Below are positions 1-10,984 of a stretch of DNA of 64,000 nt, piece by piece. The stretch spans positions 248,001 through 312,000 of the forward strand of contig NZ_CP154278.1 of assembly GCF_039540065.1 (NCBI RefSeq), read 5' to 3'. How positions within the stretch are numbered: position 1 is the first letter of the stretch; the number at the start of each line of letters is the position of its first letter. A program made the position numbers and the translations under genes. The notes under the pieces are model-generated. The model ran no database searches and had not been told where the DNA came from. It saw only the letters and a list, made by a program, of their open reading frames with translations. Origin of the DNA: Wolbachia endosymbiont of Encarsia formosa (GTDB taxonomy: Bacteria > Pseudomonadota > Alphaproteobacteria > Rickettsiales > Anaplasmataceae).

Positions 1-159
1 AGTCAAGAATTAATATAAGGAGCTCTGTATTATTAGAGCATTAACATATTAACAAAATATACAATTAAAATGCAAATTATAGTCAGCTACCAATCTTATT
101 CTAAATTCTTGACTTAACATCTTATTTTAACTATAATTTAATTTTTATATGAGGCAATT

Positions 160-429
160 ATGAACGAAATAGATTTTACTAATCCACCTTTAAATTTAGA
201 ACAGGAATGTGGTAACGGGTACATCAAGTTTACAGATTATTCTTCTAATCCAGACACTGGTCTTTTCCACATGGCAGGTGAAATGCTAAATGAAAGCCAT
301 GATGTTATAGGAAATTTCACTGGTGATGCTTACATTTATAATTTCCATATAGATGATCACAATATGAACATTCAACTCTGCATGGAAATGGACTGCAAAG
401 GTGATACAAAGAAAATTCTTTCTTTGTAG
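160..429 (+). CDS. small hypothetical protein
   Basis: This 89-residue ORF is not a family I recognise. It starts at an ATG preceded by a good ribosome binding site (GAGG at 151-154, five bases upstream), which argues for real translation. The protein is acidic and soluble, with no signal peptide or membrane segment; it has three Cys (two near the C-terminus, CMEMDC). It stands alone upstream of pheT, separated by 110 bases, and shares its strand. The compositional pattern (alternating polar and hydrophobic stretches, GYIKFTDYSS, GNFTGDAYIYNF) suggests a small beta-rich fold, but that is inference only. Confidence 0.6.
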   Translation: MNEIDFTNPPLNLEQECGNGYIKFTDYSSNPDTGLFHMAGEMLNESHDVIGNFTGDAYIYNFHIDDHNMNIQLCMEMDCKGDTKKILSL

Positions 430-539
430 AAAGAGTAGGCTTTTCTGTTGTTTCTTGCAATATAGAAGCCACTTATTACAACAAACTTTAAAAACATCAC
501 ATTTTACATTACAATGAATTTTTGTTTATTGTTAGATAG

Positions 540-2879
540 ATGAAATTCACATTATCTTGGTTATTAGAGTACTTAGAAACCAATGCTAGTTTAGAGGAAA
601 TTACTGATAAATTAACTCACATAGGGTTGGAAGTAGAGAATGTGATCGACAATTCCAGATTGGCCGGGTTTGTTGTTGCAGAAGTATTAGAAGTCGCACC
701 TCATCCAAATGCTGATAAATTAAAATTATGTAAAGTAAATGATGGAAGTAAAGTTCTGCAGATAGTATGTGGAGCAAAGAATGTTAGAGAAGGAATGAAA
801 ACCGTACTTGCATCTCTTGGCAGCACATTACCAAAAAGTGACTTCACAATTAAGCTTGCAAAAATACGAGGAGTGTTAAGTGAAGGAATGCTCTGCTCTG
901 CTTTCGAACTTGCGCTGACTCAAGATGAAAGTGAAGGAATCATTGAGCTTTCTGATGATTATAAAGTAGAAGATAAATTTTTCAATTGTGATCCTGTAAT
1001 TGATATAAATGTCACTCCAAATCGTGGAGATTGCCTAGGTGTTTATGGAATAGCACGTGATCTAGCAGCAACTGGAATTGGGACACTCAAGACTTTAAGC
1101 ATTACACAACTTACCTATTCTATGGCCTCACCAATAAACGTCAAAGTCATCGATGGGGAGAGCTTTATTAGTGGAATATACATCACCAATGTAAAAAATA
1201 AAGAGAGCCCAAAATGGCTGAAAGATAAATTGGAATCGATAGGAATGCGCTCCATTTCTGCAATAGTTGATATTACTAATTACATCATGATATCCTTTAA
1301 TCGCCCAATACATCCATATAATGCAAAAAAAATAGAAGGAGAGCTCACAGTACGTAAAGCAAACAATGGAGAAAAATTTATTGGTTTAAATGATAAAGAA
1401 TACTTATTGAACAAAGACATAAGCGTTATTTCTGATGATAAAAATGTTCATGCAATTGCTGGAGTTATGGGTAGTAAGTACAGTGAATGCACTATTGAAA
1501 CTACTGACATCTTTTTAGAGTCTGCTTGGTTTGACCCTATTTCTATCACTAAATCTTCAAGGCAGCTAAGCATCTCCACGGACTCAAGTTACAGGTTTGC
1601 ACGTTCAGTTGACCCTAGTTTTACCCTTGATGGACTCAATCTTGCAGCCCAGATGATTTTAGATTTATGTGGTGGAGAAGTGTCAAGTGTAGTGTCTGCT
1701 GGCAATCTGAATAAGGCTGATACCAAGATAAATTTTGATTATCAAGATGCAAACAAACTTGGAAGTGTATCTGCATCACCTGATGAATTATTCAATATTC
1801 TAACAAAATTAGGGTTTAGTATTGATAAAAGAACTGAAAATAATTGGAGCATACATGTACCAACCTGGAGATCGGACGTAACCATACCTGCTGACTTAGT
1901 TGAAGAGGCAGTAAGAATATACAGCTATGATAAAATAAAGGAAGAGCCACTAGCAGAAGACGTTACAGTAGAAGAAGAGACACAAGATGATTTGCGCATT
2001 TTAATGACAAGCAGAGGGTTTCATGAAGTGATAACTTGGTCTTTTATGAGTGAATCAACATCTGAAAAGTTTGGTTACTTGAATAAATTATTTATTATCG
2101 ATAACCCATTTAATAATTACTTTAATATAATGAGACCAAGTATCATACCAAATTTGTTGAAAGTTACTGCAGATAATACTGCCCATGGTACACTTGATTT
2201 TGCAATTTTTGAAATTGGACCAATTTATAATGATGAAGCTCAGTCTAAGTATGTTTTAAGCGGAATCAGGTCAGGAAATAATCTGCCACGAAACCATTAT
2301 AACATTGACAGGAAAGTAGATGTTTTTGACGCAAAGGCTGATCTCATAACAGCTTTGGAACTTTTTAATGTCAATTGTGATAATTTAGCAATAGAGAGAG
2401 CAGAAAAAGAATATTACCACCCAGGAAAGTCAGGTACCTTATCTTTTAGAAGTAAAATAGTTGGTTATTTTGGAGAACTGCATCCAAGTATACTGAATTT
2501 TTTTAACATCAAACAAAAAGTTGTAGGCTTTGAGTTGATATTAGAAAATATTGAAAATTTACCTGTAAGTAAGAAAAAATTTATCGATTATAAATATCAA
2601 AGTGTAAAACGCGACTTTGCATTTATTGTAAATAAAGATGTAGCAGCAGGTAATATAATCAATATGGTGAAAAAAAGCTCAGAGCTCATCACAGAAGTTT
2701 TGATATTTGATGTATATCATGGAAACAATATAGAATCGAATAAGATGTCTATAGCATTTTCAGTTACTTTCTGCTCTCCAACTCACACTTTAACTGAAGA
2801 GGAAATCCAAAAAGAATCAAATATGATAGTCAACTTAGTGTGTGAAAATACTGAAGGAACTTTGAGAGCTCATCATTAA
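540..2879 (+). CDS. pheT: phenylalanyl-tRNA synthetase beta subunit
   Basis: PheT pairs with PheS to charge tRNA-Phe in the cytoplasm; the alpha subunit is not in this window. The 779-residue length is normal. The N-terminus ([12 protein letters not shown]) is the typical PheT start. A tRNA-binding OB-fold follows at about residues 40-148 ([15 protein letters not shown] is diagnostic), then the B3/B4 region, a B5 domain around 400-470 ([24 protein letters not shown]) and a C-terminal anticodon-binding FDX-ACB domain from about 688 ([14 protein letters not shown]). No frame damage is visible. Its TAA overlaps the stop codon of the convergent coiled-coil gene by four bases, so the two genes share their 3' ends and there is no room for a separate terminator. 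Confidence 0.97.
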   Translation: MKFTLSWLLEYLETNASLEEITDKLTHIGLEVENVIDNSRLAGFVVAEVLEVAPHPNADKLKLCKVNDGSKVLQIVCGAKNVREGMKTVLASLGSTLPKSDFTIKLAKIRGVLSEGMLCSAFELALTQDESEGIIELSDDYKVEDKFFNCDPVIDINVTPNRGDCLGVYGIARDLAATGIGTLKTLSITQLTYSMASPINVKVIDGESFISGIYITNVKNKESPKWLKDKLESIGMRSISAIVDITNYIMISFNRPIHPYNAKKIEGELTVRKANNGEKFIGLNDKEYLLNKDISVISDDKNVHAIAGVMGSKYSECTIETTDIFLESAWFDPISITKSSRQLSISTDSSYRFARSVDPSFTLDGLNLAAQMILDLCGGEVSSVVSAGNLNKADTKINFDYQDANKLGSVSASPDELFNILTKLGFSIDKRTENNWSIHVPTWRSDVTIPADLVEEAVRIYSYDKIKEEPLAEDVTVEEETQDDLRILMTSRGFHEVITWSFMSESTSEKFGYLNKLFIIDNPFNNYFNIMRPSIIPNLLKVTADNTAHGTLDFAIFEIGPIYNDEAQSKYVLSGIRSGNNLPRNHYNIDRKVDVFDAKADLITALELFNVNCDNLAIERAEKEYYHPGKSGTLSFRSKIVGYFGELHPSILNFFNIKQKVVGFELILENIENLPVSKKKFIDYKYQSVKRDFAFIVNKDVAAGNIINMVKKSSELITEVLIFDVYHGNNIESNKMSIAFSVTFCSPTHTLTEEEIQKESNMIVNLVCENTEGTLRAHH

Positions 2880-5857
2880 GACGTAATCGCCGTTTCCTGA
2901 TTTTGCTGTGTCACGTTTACTTCATCCAATTTATTCCCTATCTTGAATTCAATATCCATGAAAAACCTATCCCACATTCCATGCAAATGCTCTTTTACTT
3001 TAGGCCATACATCATTTTTAAATGTCGTTCCATCATCAGAAAATAAATTGCCTAAAAAGCCTCCAACTCCTTCATAATTTGATTGAAAATGTTGAAGAAA
3101 TGTTTCTACTTCCTTATGAGTATCATGCGCCACGCTCAACGATTTTCCCTCTGCGCTCTTATCCCCATGCATTGCAACAGCAAGACCTGTTTTAATATAT
3201 CCCAAACCTGTCTTAACAGCTTTTATAGGCTGGAGCCATGAACTCTTATCGCTTTTTGGTACATTATTTACTATATTTTCCACCAATCTGTTTATTAAAG
3301 GAGACAGTAAATCTTGACAAAAGTGTTTTATATTATCTTTTGTTTTAATTACAGGACTTTTTATGCACTTTTCTGTCAAATAGTACTCAAGTTCTGCTCT
3401 CTCTATTAACTTCTTAATTGCTTCTTCATCAAGAATTTCATGCTCGAATGCTTTAAGTAAATCATCTTCTATTATTGCAAATTTTATTTTTTCACGAGAT
3501 TCCAGTTCTTCTCTATAATCATTTTTTGTTTTTTCATTTATCAACAATCCTTTTTCTTCTAATTCTAACTGTTTTAATGCTTTCAGAATTTCTTGGTTAT
3601 TTTTCAAGTGCTTCTCTATTAATTTTGTACTTGGATGCTTTTCTCCTTTTATCTTTCTCTCATCTTCTAAATCTTTGTTTAAATTCTCATTTTCTTCTAT
3701 TTCTTCCTTTAACGATATACGTTGCTCTAAGCATTTTGCAATTTCTGTTCGATGTGTATTAATACTTTCTATTAGCTCCGGCTCATCTTCTTTTAATAGA
3801 TCACATAATCCTTTCATAGACTTTGCTTGACCTCTAAATAAATTTAGCATTTTACATTTCGTTATTTCTAAATACGCCTTTTCTACAAAATCATTCACTT
3901 CATCTAAAGCTTCTTCACTTAAAGAAGCTTTTATCTTCTTTTCTAAATTTACAAACTGCTCCTCTATCAGGCTTAATATACCTAATCGGCTTAACTCATC
4001 TTTGGCTTTTCTCATTACTGATTTTACTAGCCTTTGCTTAACCTCTTGATTATCATACTCGAACTTAAAAAGACCTTCTAATCTCCTTCTTAAATTATCC
4101 TCCGCTAAGCTATTCTTTTTTATAATCTCGTATATTTCTTTCAATTTTTCATATCTCTCACCTTCTCCTACTTCTTTTAAAAGATCTCCTGATTTCCTTT
4201 CTAAAACACCATATGTTGAACCATTCCCTTTTATATTCTCATATATTTCTTTCAATTTTTCGTATATCCCATTTGGTTCTTCCTGTTCTAAAAAATCTTC
4301 TAATTTCTTTTCTAAATCATCGTTTATGAAGTTATTTTTTTCTTCATCATATACTTCTTTCAATTTTTCGCGTACTCTAATATATCTTTTTTGTCCTTCT
4401 TTTTCTAAATACTCAATCTCTATTTTAGCGTTATCTAGAGCTTTCTCTGTTTCTTTAGGATACATATCTTTATATATATCAATTACTTTCCTTTCAGCTA
4501 TGTCATCTTCTTCTATGAACTGTTTCCACCTTGCTTTAAGCACAAGAAGGACATCATCACTTATATCATCTGCGTTATCAAGCAACTCCATTATATCATC
4601 ACCTAATAGCAGTTCTTTTAGATCTTTTATTATCATTCCTCTTTCAGTGGGTAATTCCTTACCTTGACTCTCCAACTCTTGTTTCACTAACATATCTCTT
4701 AGCGCATCTTCTAATGAAAAATCTTTTTTTCTTTTTTGTGCAAATTTAATTGCTTGTATAAAAGCAACTTGATAAGCATTTTCTATTAAGTGAGTTGTCA
4801 ACTTATAACCTATACTACTCACTATTTTTAGCCTAAATTCGTTCAACAATTCCTGCAGTTTATCATATGTAATCTCTTTCTTTTCTAGCTTTATCAGCTC
4901 TTCCATGGCTTTTGCAAGTTCTTTTATGGAAGTTGTAAGCACATCATTGATTTCATTATATAAAGGCTTAAGACCGTTTTTTAAATTGATGTTAGTTGAT
5001 AGTTTCAATATAATATTATGCTCCGAATCCCGTGCTACACTAAACCACTTATTATTTTCATTCTCACATAAGTCTCTAAGTAATTTTTTAAATTGTGGTG
5101 GAAATTTTATTTCCATATCATATTCAGTTCTTGAATCAGAAACTACTGTTTCATAAAAAGACACCTCTATATTTTGGTGCTTATTAGAATACCGCACCAT
5201 ACTTATTTTAAGAGCAGCAACTAAAGAATGAGATAAATCTCTATTTAAAAGATAAAAAGTAGCTAAAGAAATTGTTGCAGGAACAACCAAAGTTACAAGT
5301 ACCGTCACATTAACAAAAATTGCTATTGCAGCAAGAACACCATATGCCAATCTTTTTGGTACACCTGTTTCACTCTTTTTTGTCTTATCTTCCCCTACAC
5401 CTTCTTGTGTCTTGCTGTTTAATCTACTGTATACGACTAATCCCAGTGCAGTAAAAGCAATATAAGGGAGCATTAAGACTGACAGAGCTAAATTTAATAC
5501 TTTCTTCTCTGGGCAAGCTCTGTTTATCTCTTTCAATATTTCACTTGATATATTATACCAGGAGGTAAAAAAGTCAGAGTCATAATCTTTATAATGAAAT
5601 ATACTCAGTGGAACATTAAAAGCAGCTATTTGTTTAGTTTGCTCACTTACAGCATCAAAAAATTCTTCTCCCTCTTCTGAATTAGCAAGACCTAAATCAT
5701 TCCCTTCTTCTACATTAGAAACATCTTCCATAGCATCAAAAAACTCTTCTTCCTCTTCCAAAGCAATATTGGAAATAGATTCTACTTTACCTAAACCATC
5801 ACTGTTGTTATTTAAATCAATAACTTCTATATGACCATCTGCAACAACTTGATTCAT
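2876..5857 (-). CDS. large coiled-coil membrane protein with acidic N-terminus and internal repeats
   Basis: A 993-residue protein of no family I can name. Order of features: an acidic N-terminal region with two copies of an EEEFFDA-like motif ([15 protein letters not shown] and [13 protein letters not shown]); two strongly hydrophobic segments at about residues 120-145 and 170-205; then a very long Lys/Glu-rich helical region to about residue 870, predicted coiled coil; and a C-terminal globular stretch. Near residues 496, 531 and 569 the sequence YEKLKEIYE or a close variant recurs with a ~37-residue period. A two-TM N-terminal anchor with a long charged tail is common among Rickettsiales surface or secreted candidates, but that role is inference. 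It is convergent with pheT (4-base overlap) and lies 44 bases downstream of ileS on the same strand, so cotranscription with ileS is possible. Confidence 0.8.
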   Translation of the reverse strand: MNQVVADGHIEVIDLNNNSDGLGKVESISNIALEEEEEFFDAMEDVSNVEEGNDLGLANSEEGEEFFDAVSEQTKQIAAFNVPLSIFHYKDYDSDFFTSWYNISSEILKEINRACPEKKVLNLALSVLMLPYIAFTALGLVVYSRLNSKTQEGVGEDKTKKSETGVPKRLAYGVLAAIAIFVNVTVLVTLVVPATISLATFYLLNRDLSHSLVAALKISMVRYSNKHQNIEVSFYETVVSDSRTEYDMEIKFPPQFKKLLRDLCENENNKWFSVARDSEHNIILKLSTNINLKNGLKPLYNEINDVLTTSIKELAKAMEELIKLEKKEITYDKLQELLNEFRLKIVSSIGYKLTTHLIENAYQVAFIQAIKFAQKRKKDFSLEDALRDMLVKQELESQGKELPTERGMIIKDLKELLLGDDIMELLDNADDISDDVLLVLKARWKQFIEEDDIAERKVIDIYKDMYPKETEKALDNAKIEIEYLEKEGQKRYIRVREKLKEVYDEEKNNFINDDLEKKLEDFLEQEEPNGIYEKLKEIYENIKGNGSTYGVLERKSGDLLKEVGEGERYEKLKEIYEIIKKNSLAEDNLRRRLEGLFKFEYDNQEVKQRLVKSVMRKAKDELSRLGILSLIEEQFVNLEKKIKASLSEEALDEVNDFVEKAYLEITKCKMLNLFRGQAKSMKGLCDLLKEDEPELIESINTHRTEIAKCLEQRISLKEEIEENENLNKDLEDERKIKGEKHPSTKLIEKHLKNNQEILKALKQLELEEKGLLINEKTKNDYREELESREKIKFAIIEDDLLKAFEHEILDEEAIKKLIERAELEYYLTEKCIKSPVIKTKDNIKHFCQDLLSPLINRLVENIVNNVPKSDKSSWLQPIKAVKTGLGYIKTGLAVAMHGDKSAEGKSLSVAHDTHKEVETFLQHFQSNYEGVGGFLGNLFSDDGTTFKNDVWPKVKEHLHGMWDRFFMDIEFKIGNKLDEVNVTQQNQETAITS

Positions 5858-5901
5858 ATCACCACCCTACTTAAAGCAATTTAAGTATAGCATAAACATT
5901 A

Positions 5902-8900
5902 CTAATTTTGCAACTTTATTAACTTAATACCAACTGTCAAACCTTGGTATTCCTTAGAATAGAAATCGGCCTCGACCTCTTTATTAGTGTCCAAAGATAA
6001 GGCAAGGGTCTGATCTTTTATATATTCAATCCATGTATTTATTGCTTCCTTAATTTTTTCATCTTCTGTTTTTATTATTACTTTGATTCTGTCTGATATA
6101 TCGAAATCAGCTTGTTTTCTAGTTTCTTGAATAAGCCTTACAACATCTCTTGCGAGTCCTTCTAGAATTAGTTCGTCATTGAGTTCAGTACTCAAAATAA
6201 CAATCCCTTTATTATTATCAAATACAGAAGAATATTCACTGTTTGCTTTTAACAATAGTTCATATTCACCTTTTTCTATAGTATAGTTCTCTGTTTCATC
6301 TCCCAGAAATATTTGCTCATTCTCAACTTGCTTCCACTTCCCTTCCTTGACGTATTGAACCAGTTTCTTGATTTTATCTTGAATCTTCTTGCCAAGTAGC
6401 GGAAAATTTAGTTTTAGCTCTAGTGATGCAATATCTTCAAGTCTGTTTACTAATTCTAATTTTTTTACATTTACCTCATCTTTTATTATCTCTTGATATT
6501 CATTTTCAAGAAAATCGCAGGAAGAACTATGATAAATGGTCATACTGCCAAGTGGCTGCCTGATACGTATATTAAACGTATTTCTGATGGATAATGCAGA
6601 GTTACATATCTCTCTTACCAAATCCATCTTGGCAATGAGTTCACTGTCATATCTATCTGATTGTGGAAAATCACCCAAATGAACAGATGTTTCTTTGTAC
6701 TGAAGCCCTTGCCATATAGTCTCTGTTATGAGTGGCAACAAAGGAACTGCAGCTCGAAGCATGTAATAAAAAACTGTGTACAGAACATTATAAGCGTCGG
6801 TTTTGTCTTGATCTAAATCACCTTTCCAAAAACGCTCACGACTGCGACGAATATACCAGTTATTTAGCACTTCAAAGAAATCTGTCAGGCTTTTGCAAGC
6901 CTCCTGGGAGTTATAGTCGTTCATAGAAGCTTGGATACCTTCCACAGCTTCAAAACATTTTGAAATCATGTAGAGATCAATAGTACTTTGATAATCTTGA
7001 CAAATCTCAGCTTTAATTCCATCTGCATTTGCATAAATAGTAAAAAAGTGATAACTGTTCCAAATAGGTTTTATTACGTTTTTCAGGACATCACGCACTA
7101 AATTTCCTTCTTTATCAAGTAGTAAATTACCACCACAAACAATGGAACCAGAAAGCATAAGAAAACGCAGCGCATCAGAACCATATTTGTCAAAAACCTC
7201 CATTGGATCTGCATAATTATTCAAACGTTTGGATAATTTTTGCCCTTTCACATCAAGAACTACACCATGGCATATGCAATTCTTAAATGGCTCACTGTCA
7301 AATAAAGCAGTAGAAAGCACAAAAAGCGTATAAAACCATCCTCTTGTTTGTGCTATATATTCAGTGATAAAATCCGCAGGAAAATTACTCTCAAACCACT
7401 CCTTATTTTCAAACGGATAATGAACTTGAGCAAACGGCATCGAGCCAGATTCAAACCAGCAGTCAAACACATCAGGCACACGACGCATAACTGATTTTCC
7501 TGTTGGATCATCAGGATTTGGTCTCGTCAAAGTATCGATAAACGGTCTGTGCAAATCATCTATCTTAACATTAAAATCTCGCTCTAGTTCTGCTATCGAA
7601 CCATACACATCCACTCTTGGATATTTTGCATCATCTGATTTCCATACGGGAATTGGAGTACCCCAAAATCGATTGCGTGAAATTGACCAGTCGTGTGCTC
7701 CTTCAAGCCATTTTCCAAATTGACCATCCCTAATGTGGTTTGGTATCCAATTAACTCTCTTATTTAGCTCTACCATTCTGCTTTTGAATTTTGTCACAGC
7801 AACATACCAAGAAGGCATAGTGCGATAGATTAAAGGAGTATCAGTTCTCCAGCAGTGAGGATAATTATGAATATGTTGCTCAGTCTTAAACCAACTTCCC
7901 TGCCCTTTTAATTTTTTTATTACTGTATCATTGGCATCAAAAACATGAACTCCCGCTAAATCCGAAACTTCAGCAGTAAATTTCCCACCGTTATCAATTG
8001 GACAAACAGCTCGAATATCATGGCTTTGGCAAAGGTAAAAATCTTCTTCACCAAATCCAGGAGCAGTGTGCACAACACCAGTGCCATCTTCTGCTGTAAC
8101 ATAATCGGCAATAAAAACACGGAACGCATTTTTTGTATCTTTAAAATAATCAAACAGTGGTTTATAAGAAAGACCTGCAAGATCACTCGCTTTAAGTTTT
8201 ATATTGCAGTTTTCATATGGAATATTGTTTTGTTCATAGTGGATGATAAATTTTTCTAGGTAGCTTTCAGCAAAGATATAAATTTCATTAGGTTGATTTG
8301 ATATCACTTCAACATGCAAACATTTATTACCTTCCTGGATTCCAGCGTCACGCGCTGCCAAAGAGTGGACTGACACTGCACAATACTCAATATCCTTTCC
8401 TACTGCCAGTGCGAGATTGCTCGGCAACGTCCAAGGGGTTGTAGTCCAAGCAAGCAACTTACATTTTTGTTTAAATTGCTTTGGGTTTTCTAAAAGTTCA
8501 AACGCAACAGTTACAGCCTTGCTAATTTTTTCTCTATATGCATTATCAAGCCTTGTTTCAAAATTAGAGAGTGGAGTTTCGCACGCCCAGCTATAGGGAA
8601 CAACGCGTATTGATTCATACACCAGACCTTTATCATAAAGCTGCTTAAATGCCCACATGACCGACTCCATGAATGACTTATCCATAGTCTTATAGTCATT
8701 GTGAAAATCTACCCATCTTGCTTGTCTATTTACATACTTCTCCCATTCTGATGAAAATTTCATCACAGAAGTACGGCAATGATTATTGAATTTTTCAATG
8801 CCAAACTTCTCTATCTCAGTTCTACCAGATATTCCAAGTTCCTTTTCTGCACCCATCTCAGCTGGTAAGCCATGGCAATCCCAACCAAATCTACGCTCAA

Positions 8901-9147
8901 CCCTTTTTTGCAGCATAGTTTTATATCTTGCAAATGCATCTTTTATAAAACCAGTAAGCAAGTGTCCGTAATGCGGAAGTCCATTTGCAAACGGAGGCCC
9001 ATCATAAAATACAAAACAATTATCCTTGGAACGTTTCTCGACTGACTGCTCAAAAATTTTATTTTCCTGCCAAAATTTTATGATTTCTTTTTCTAGCAAT
9101 GAAAAATCAGGACTGCTGCTTGTATCAGGATAATGCTTCATGTTCAT
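5902..9147 (-). CDS. ileS: isoleucyl-tRNA synthetase (long, eukaryote-like type)
   Basis: Class I synthetase that charges tRNA-Ile. At 1081 residues it is the long type seen in Rickettsiales. The HIGH signature is HYGH at residues 59-62, after YDGPPFANGLP; the KMSKS signature is KLSKR near residue 636 (GQKLSKRLNNYADP). The editing CP1 domain lies between them and the anticodon-binding domain follows. A palindromic repeat copy is translated in frame at about residues 258-272, inside the CP1 region (LAARDAGIQ), without breaking the gene. MNMKHY and MKHY starts are both possible; the first ATG gives 1081 residues. The gene is followed by the coiled-coil gene on the same strand. Confidence 0.96.
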   Translation of the reverse strand: MNMKHYPDTSSSPDFSLLEKEIIKFWQENKIFEQSVEKRSKDNCFVFYDGPPFANGLPHYGHLLTGFIKDAFARYKTMLQKRVERRFGWDCHGLPAEMGAEKELGISGRTEIEKFGIEKFNNHCRTSVMKFSSEWEKYVNRQARWVDFHNDYKTMDKSFMESVMWAFKQLYDKGLVYESIRVVPYSWACETPLSNFETRLDNAYREKISKAVTVAFELLENPKQFKQKCKLLAWTTTPWTLPSNLALAVGKDIEYCAVSVHSLAARDAGIQEGNKCLHVEVISNQPNEIYIFAESYLEKFIIHYEQNNIPYENCNIKLKASDLAGLSYKPLFDYFKDTKNAFRVFIADYVTAEDGTGVVHTAPGFGEEDFYLCQSHDIRAVCPIDNGGKFTAEVSDLAGVHVFDANDTVIKKLKGQGSWFKTEQHIHNYPHCWRTDTPLIYRTMPSWYVAVTKFKSRMVELNKRVNWIPNHIRDGQFGKWLEGAHDWSISRNRFWGTPIPVWKSDDAKYPRVDVYGSIAELERDFNVKIDDLHRPFIDTLTRPNPDDPTGKSVMRRVPDVFDCWFESGSMPFAQVHYPFENKEWFESNFPADFITEYIAQTRGWFYTLFVLSTALFDSEPFKNCICHGVVLDVKGQKLSKRLNNYADPMEVFDKYGSDALRFLMLSGSIVCGGNLLLDKEGNLVRDVLKNVIKPIWNSYHFFTIYANADGIKAEICQDYQSTIDLYMISKCFEAVEGIQASMNDYNSQEACKSLTDFFEVLNNWYIRRSRERFWKGDLDQDKTDAYNVLYTVFYYMLRAAVPLLPLITETIWQGLQYKETSVHLGDFPQSDRYDSELIAKMDLVREICNSALSIRNTFNIRIRQPLGSMTIYHSSSCDFLENEYQEIIKDEVNVKKLELVNRLEDIASLELKLNFPLLGKKIQDKIKKLVQYVKEGKWKQVENEQIFLGDETENYTIEKGEYELLLKANSEYSSVFDNNKGIVILSTELNDELILEGLARDVVRLIQETRKQADFDISDRIKVIIKTEDEKIKEAINTWIEYIKDQTLALSLDTNKEVEADFYSKEYQGLTVGIKLIKLQN
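8333..8376. repeat. protein-coding palindromic repeat inside ileS
   Basis: The segment carries the family signature GGATTCCAGCGTCACGCGCTG followed by a degenerate GGACTGACAC arm, matching intergenic palindrome copies elsewhere (for example 62896-62926). It is read in frame in IleRS as LAARDAGIQ and neighbouring residues. In-frame insertion of such elements is known for Wolbachia and Rickettsia palindromic elements. Confidence 0.7.
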
Positions 9148-9285
9148 TTAAACTGGATAAAATCAAAGAATATAGAGCTTTCCAGAAAATTACAAATTCA
9201 AAAACTCTGTTTCTATAAACATAGATAGGTATTGACATCGTTATACAACATATTAATTCATTAGACTTATTTATTTAGGTTGAAG

Positions 9286-9519
9286 ATGAATAAAGACAAT
9301 AGCAGTTGGCCTTATCAGAAATTTCATGATGCTAACAAAAATAAAAGTAAAAGTAGCTTTGTTTGGGGATCACTTTCTTATGAATATAAGAATTCTGGAA
9401 AGATTAAAAAAGTACACTATCAGTGGGAGAAGAAAAAAAATCCCGCGAATCTATTATATCAAGTCTCATATGATTGCGTAACAGAGAGCTGTAGTCCTTT
9501 AAGGATTAACCCTAGATAG
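9286..9519 (+). CDS. small basic hypothetical protein
   Basis: About 77 residues, rich in Lys, Ser, Trp and Tyr (SSWPYQKFHDANKNKSKSS, HYQWEKKKNP), with two Cys close to the C-terminus (CVTESC). Not recognised. An upstream TTG at 9280 would add two residues, but the ATG at 9286 has AGG six bases upstream and is the better start. It is isolated between divergently placed ileS and convergent miaB and is followed at once by a convincing hairpin terminator, which supports it as an independent transcription unit. Confidence 0.55.
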   Translation: MNKDNSSWPYQKFHDANKNKSKSSFVWGSLSYEYKNSGKIKKVHYQWEKKKNPANLLYQVSYDCVTESCSPLRINPR

Positions 9520-9526
9520 CTTACAC

Positions 9527-9564
9527 AAAGTGCTTCTACATGAAAACATGGGAGCACTTTTCTC
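9527..9564 (+). terminator. rho-independent terminator
   Basis: AAAGTGCT at 9527-9534 pairs perfectly with AGCACTTT at 9553-9560; the loop itself holds a CATG/CATG inner stem, and the stem runs into TTTT. It sits right after the small basic gene and before the 3' end of convergent miaB. Confidence 0.75.
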
Positions 9565-9567
9565 AAA

Positions 9568-10890
9568 TTAGGCAGCGCATCCCAATAAACTATTTTGCCG
9601 AGCTTCCAATATCCTTACATTTACTATTTTATCTTTGTATTCATCATCAGGGTCATCAACGCATACTGATTGCATATAGGTGCTTTTACCAATAATTTGA
9701 TTGTGGTGTTTACCTTTTTTATCGCTGAACAAAACAGGAATAGTTTTCCCCACCATACTTTGATTAAATTCAAGTTGTTGCTTGCTAATTAATTCCTGTA
9801 ATCGAAGAAGGCGCTCTGTTTTAACCTCTTCTGTTACTTGATCTTTTCTTTCTGCTCCCGGTGTACCTGGTCTTGGGCTATATTTAAAACTATAAGCCTG
9901 AGCATATTTTACTTTTTCTACTAATTTCATAGTTTCTTCAAAATCTTTTTCAGTTTCTCCAGGAAAACCAACGATAAAATCAGAAGAAAATTCAATTTTA
10001 GGTTTCAATTTGCACAATCTGTCTATTATTTCCAAATACTCCTCTGCCGTATGCTTTCTGTTCATTGCGTGCAATATTTTATTCGAACCTGATTGCACAG
10101 GTAGATGAACAAACGGCATGAGTTTTGATTCCTCCGCATGTGCCAAGTAGAGAGATTCATGCATATCTCTTGGATGAGAAGTTGTATAACGAATCCTCTC
10201 TAGCTTCTCAATTTTAGCAATGTAACTAATTAATTTTCCTAAATCCCACACTTCTCCTTCGCACTCCCCATGATAAGCATTGACGTTCTGACCAAGCAAA
10301 GTAATTTCCTTTGCTCCATTTGCAACTAACTTCAATGTTTCGCGGAATATTTCATTTACTGGTCGTGAATACTCAGCCCCGCGAGTGTAAGGCACCACAC
10401 AAAACGTACAAAATTTATCACAACCTTCTTGTATAGCAAGAAACGAAGAAGACCCTTGATTATTACCATAACATTCGTCTGGCAATTTATCAAACTTCGC
10501 AACTTCAGGAAAATCAGTATTTATTACATGACCTTTACTTCTACTTGCTTTGACTATCAACTCCGGTAAAGCAGCAATACTCTGCGGACCAACAACAATA
10601 TCAACAAAAGGAGCCCTTCTGAACACTTCTTCTCCTTCTGCTTGCGCTACACATCCAGCCACCACTATGGTCATTTCTTTATTTTTTTGTGATGAATGAA
10701 TCCTTCCAAGCTCTGAGTAAAGCTTTTCTGCTGCCTTCTCTCTAATATGACAAGTATTTAATATCACCAAATCAGCTTTTTCTGCATCACTTACAACACT
10801 GAACCCTAGAGGCTTAACTATATTCTCCATTAAAACAGAGTCATAAACGTTCATCTGACAGCCGTAAGTTTTAATGTATAGGCCTTTCAT
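9568..10890 (-). CDS. miaB: tRNA-2-methylthio-N6-dimethylallyladenosine synthase
   Basis: Radical SAM methylthiotransferase that converts i6A37 to ms2i6A37 in tRNAs reading UNN codons. It is 440 residues, the usual length. The N-terminal domain carries the second cluster ligands C11 (YGCQMN), C47 (NTCHIREKA) and C80 (AGCVAQ). The radical SAM triad is C157-x3-C161-x2-C164 ([16 protein letters not shown]). A TRAM domain closes the protein. The start ATG ([14 protein letters not shown]) fits the family. It is a single gene, convergent with the small gene at 9286-9519; the upstream region holds a dispersed repeat. Confidence 0.96.
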   Translation of the reverse strand: MKGLYIKTYGCQMNVYDSVLMENIVKPLGFSVVSDAEKADLVILNTCHIREKAAEKLYSELGRIHSSQKNKEMTIVVAGCVAQAEGEEVFRRAPFVDIVVGPQSIAALPELIVKASRSKGHVINTDFPEVAKFDKLPDECYGNNQGSSSFLAIQEGCDKFCTFCVVPYTRGAEYSRPVNEIFRETLKLVANGAKEITLLGQNVNAYHGECEGEVWDLGKLISYIAKIEKLERIRYTTSHPRDMHESLYLAHAEESKLMPFVHLPVQSGSNKILHAMNRKHTAEEYLEIIDRLCKLKPKIEFSSDFIVGFPGETEKDFEETMKLVEKVKYAQAYSFKYSPRPGTPGAERKDQVTEEVKTERLLRLQELISKQQLEFNQSMVGKTIPVLFSDKKGKHHNQIIGKSTYMQSVCVDDPDDEYKDKIVNVRILEARQNSLLGCAA

Positions 10891-10984
10891 ATTTAAAATT
10901 CTTCACACAAATTCTAGCAAATTATACGAAAAACTGGATTCTAGTACAACAGCCAATAAAGGTTGCTTGACAAACCTTCTCGCT

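Noticed and set aside
4326-4667. 113-residue plus-strand ORF inside the coiled-coil gene
   Set aside because: Ser/Phe-rich antisense shadow of a Lys/Glu-rich helix, expected from codon complementarity.
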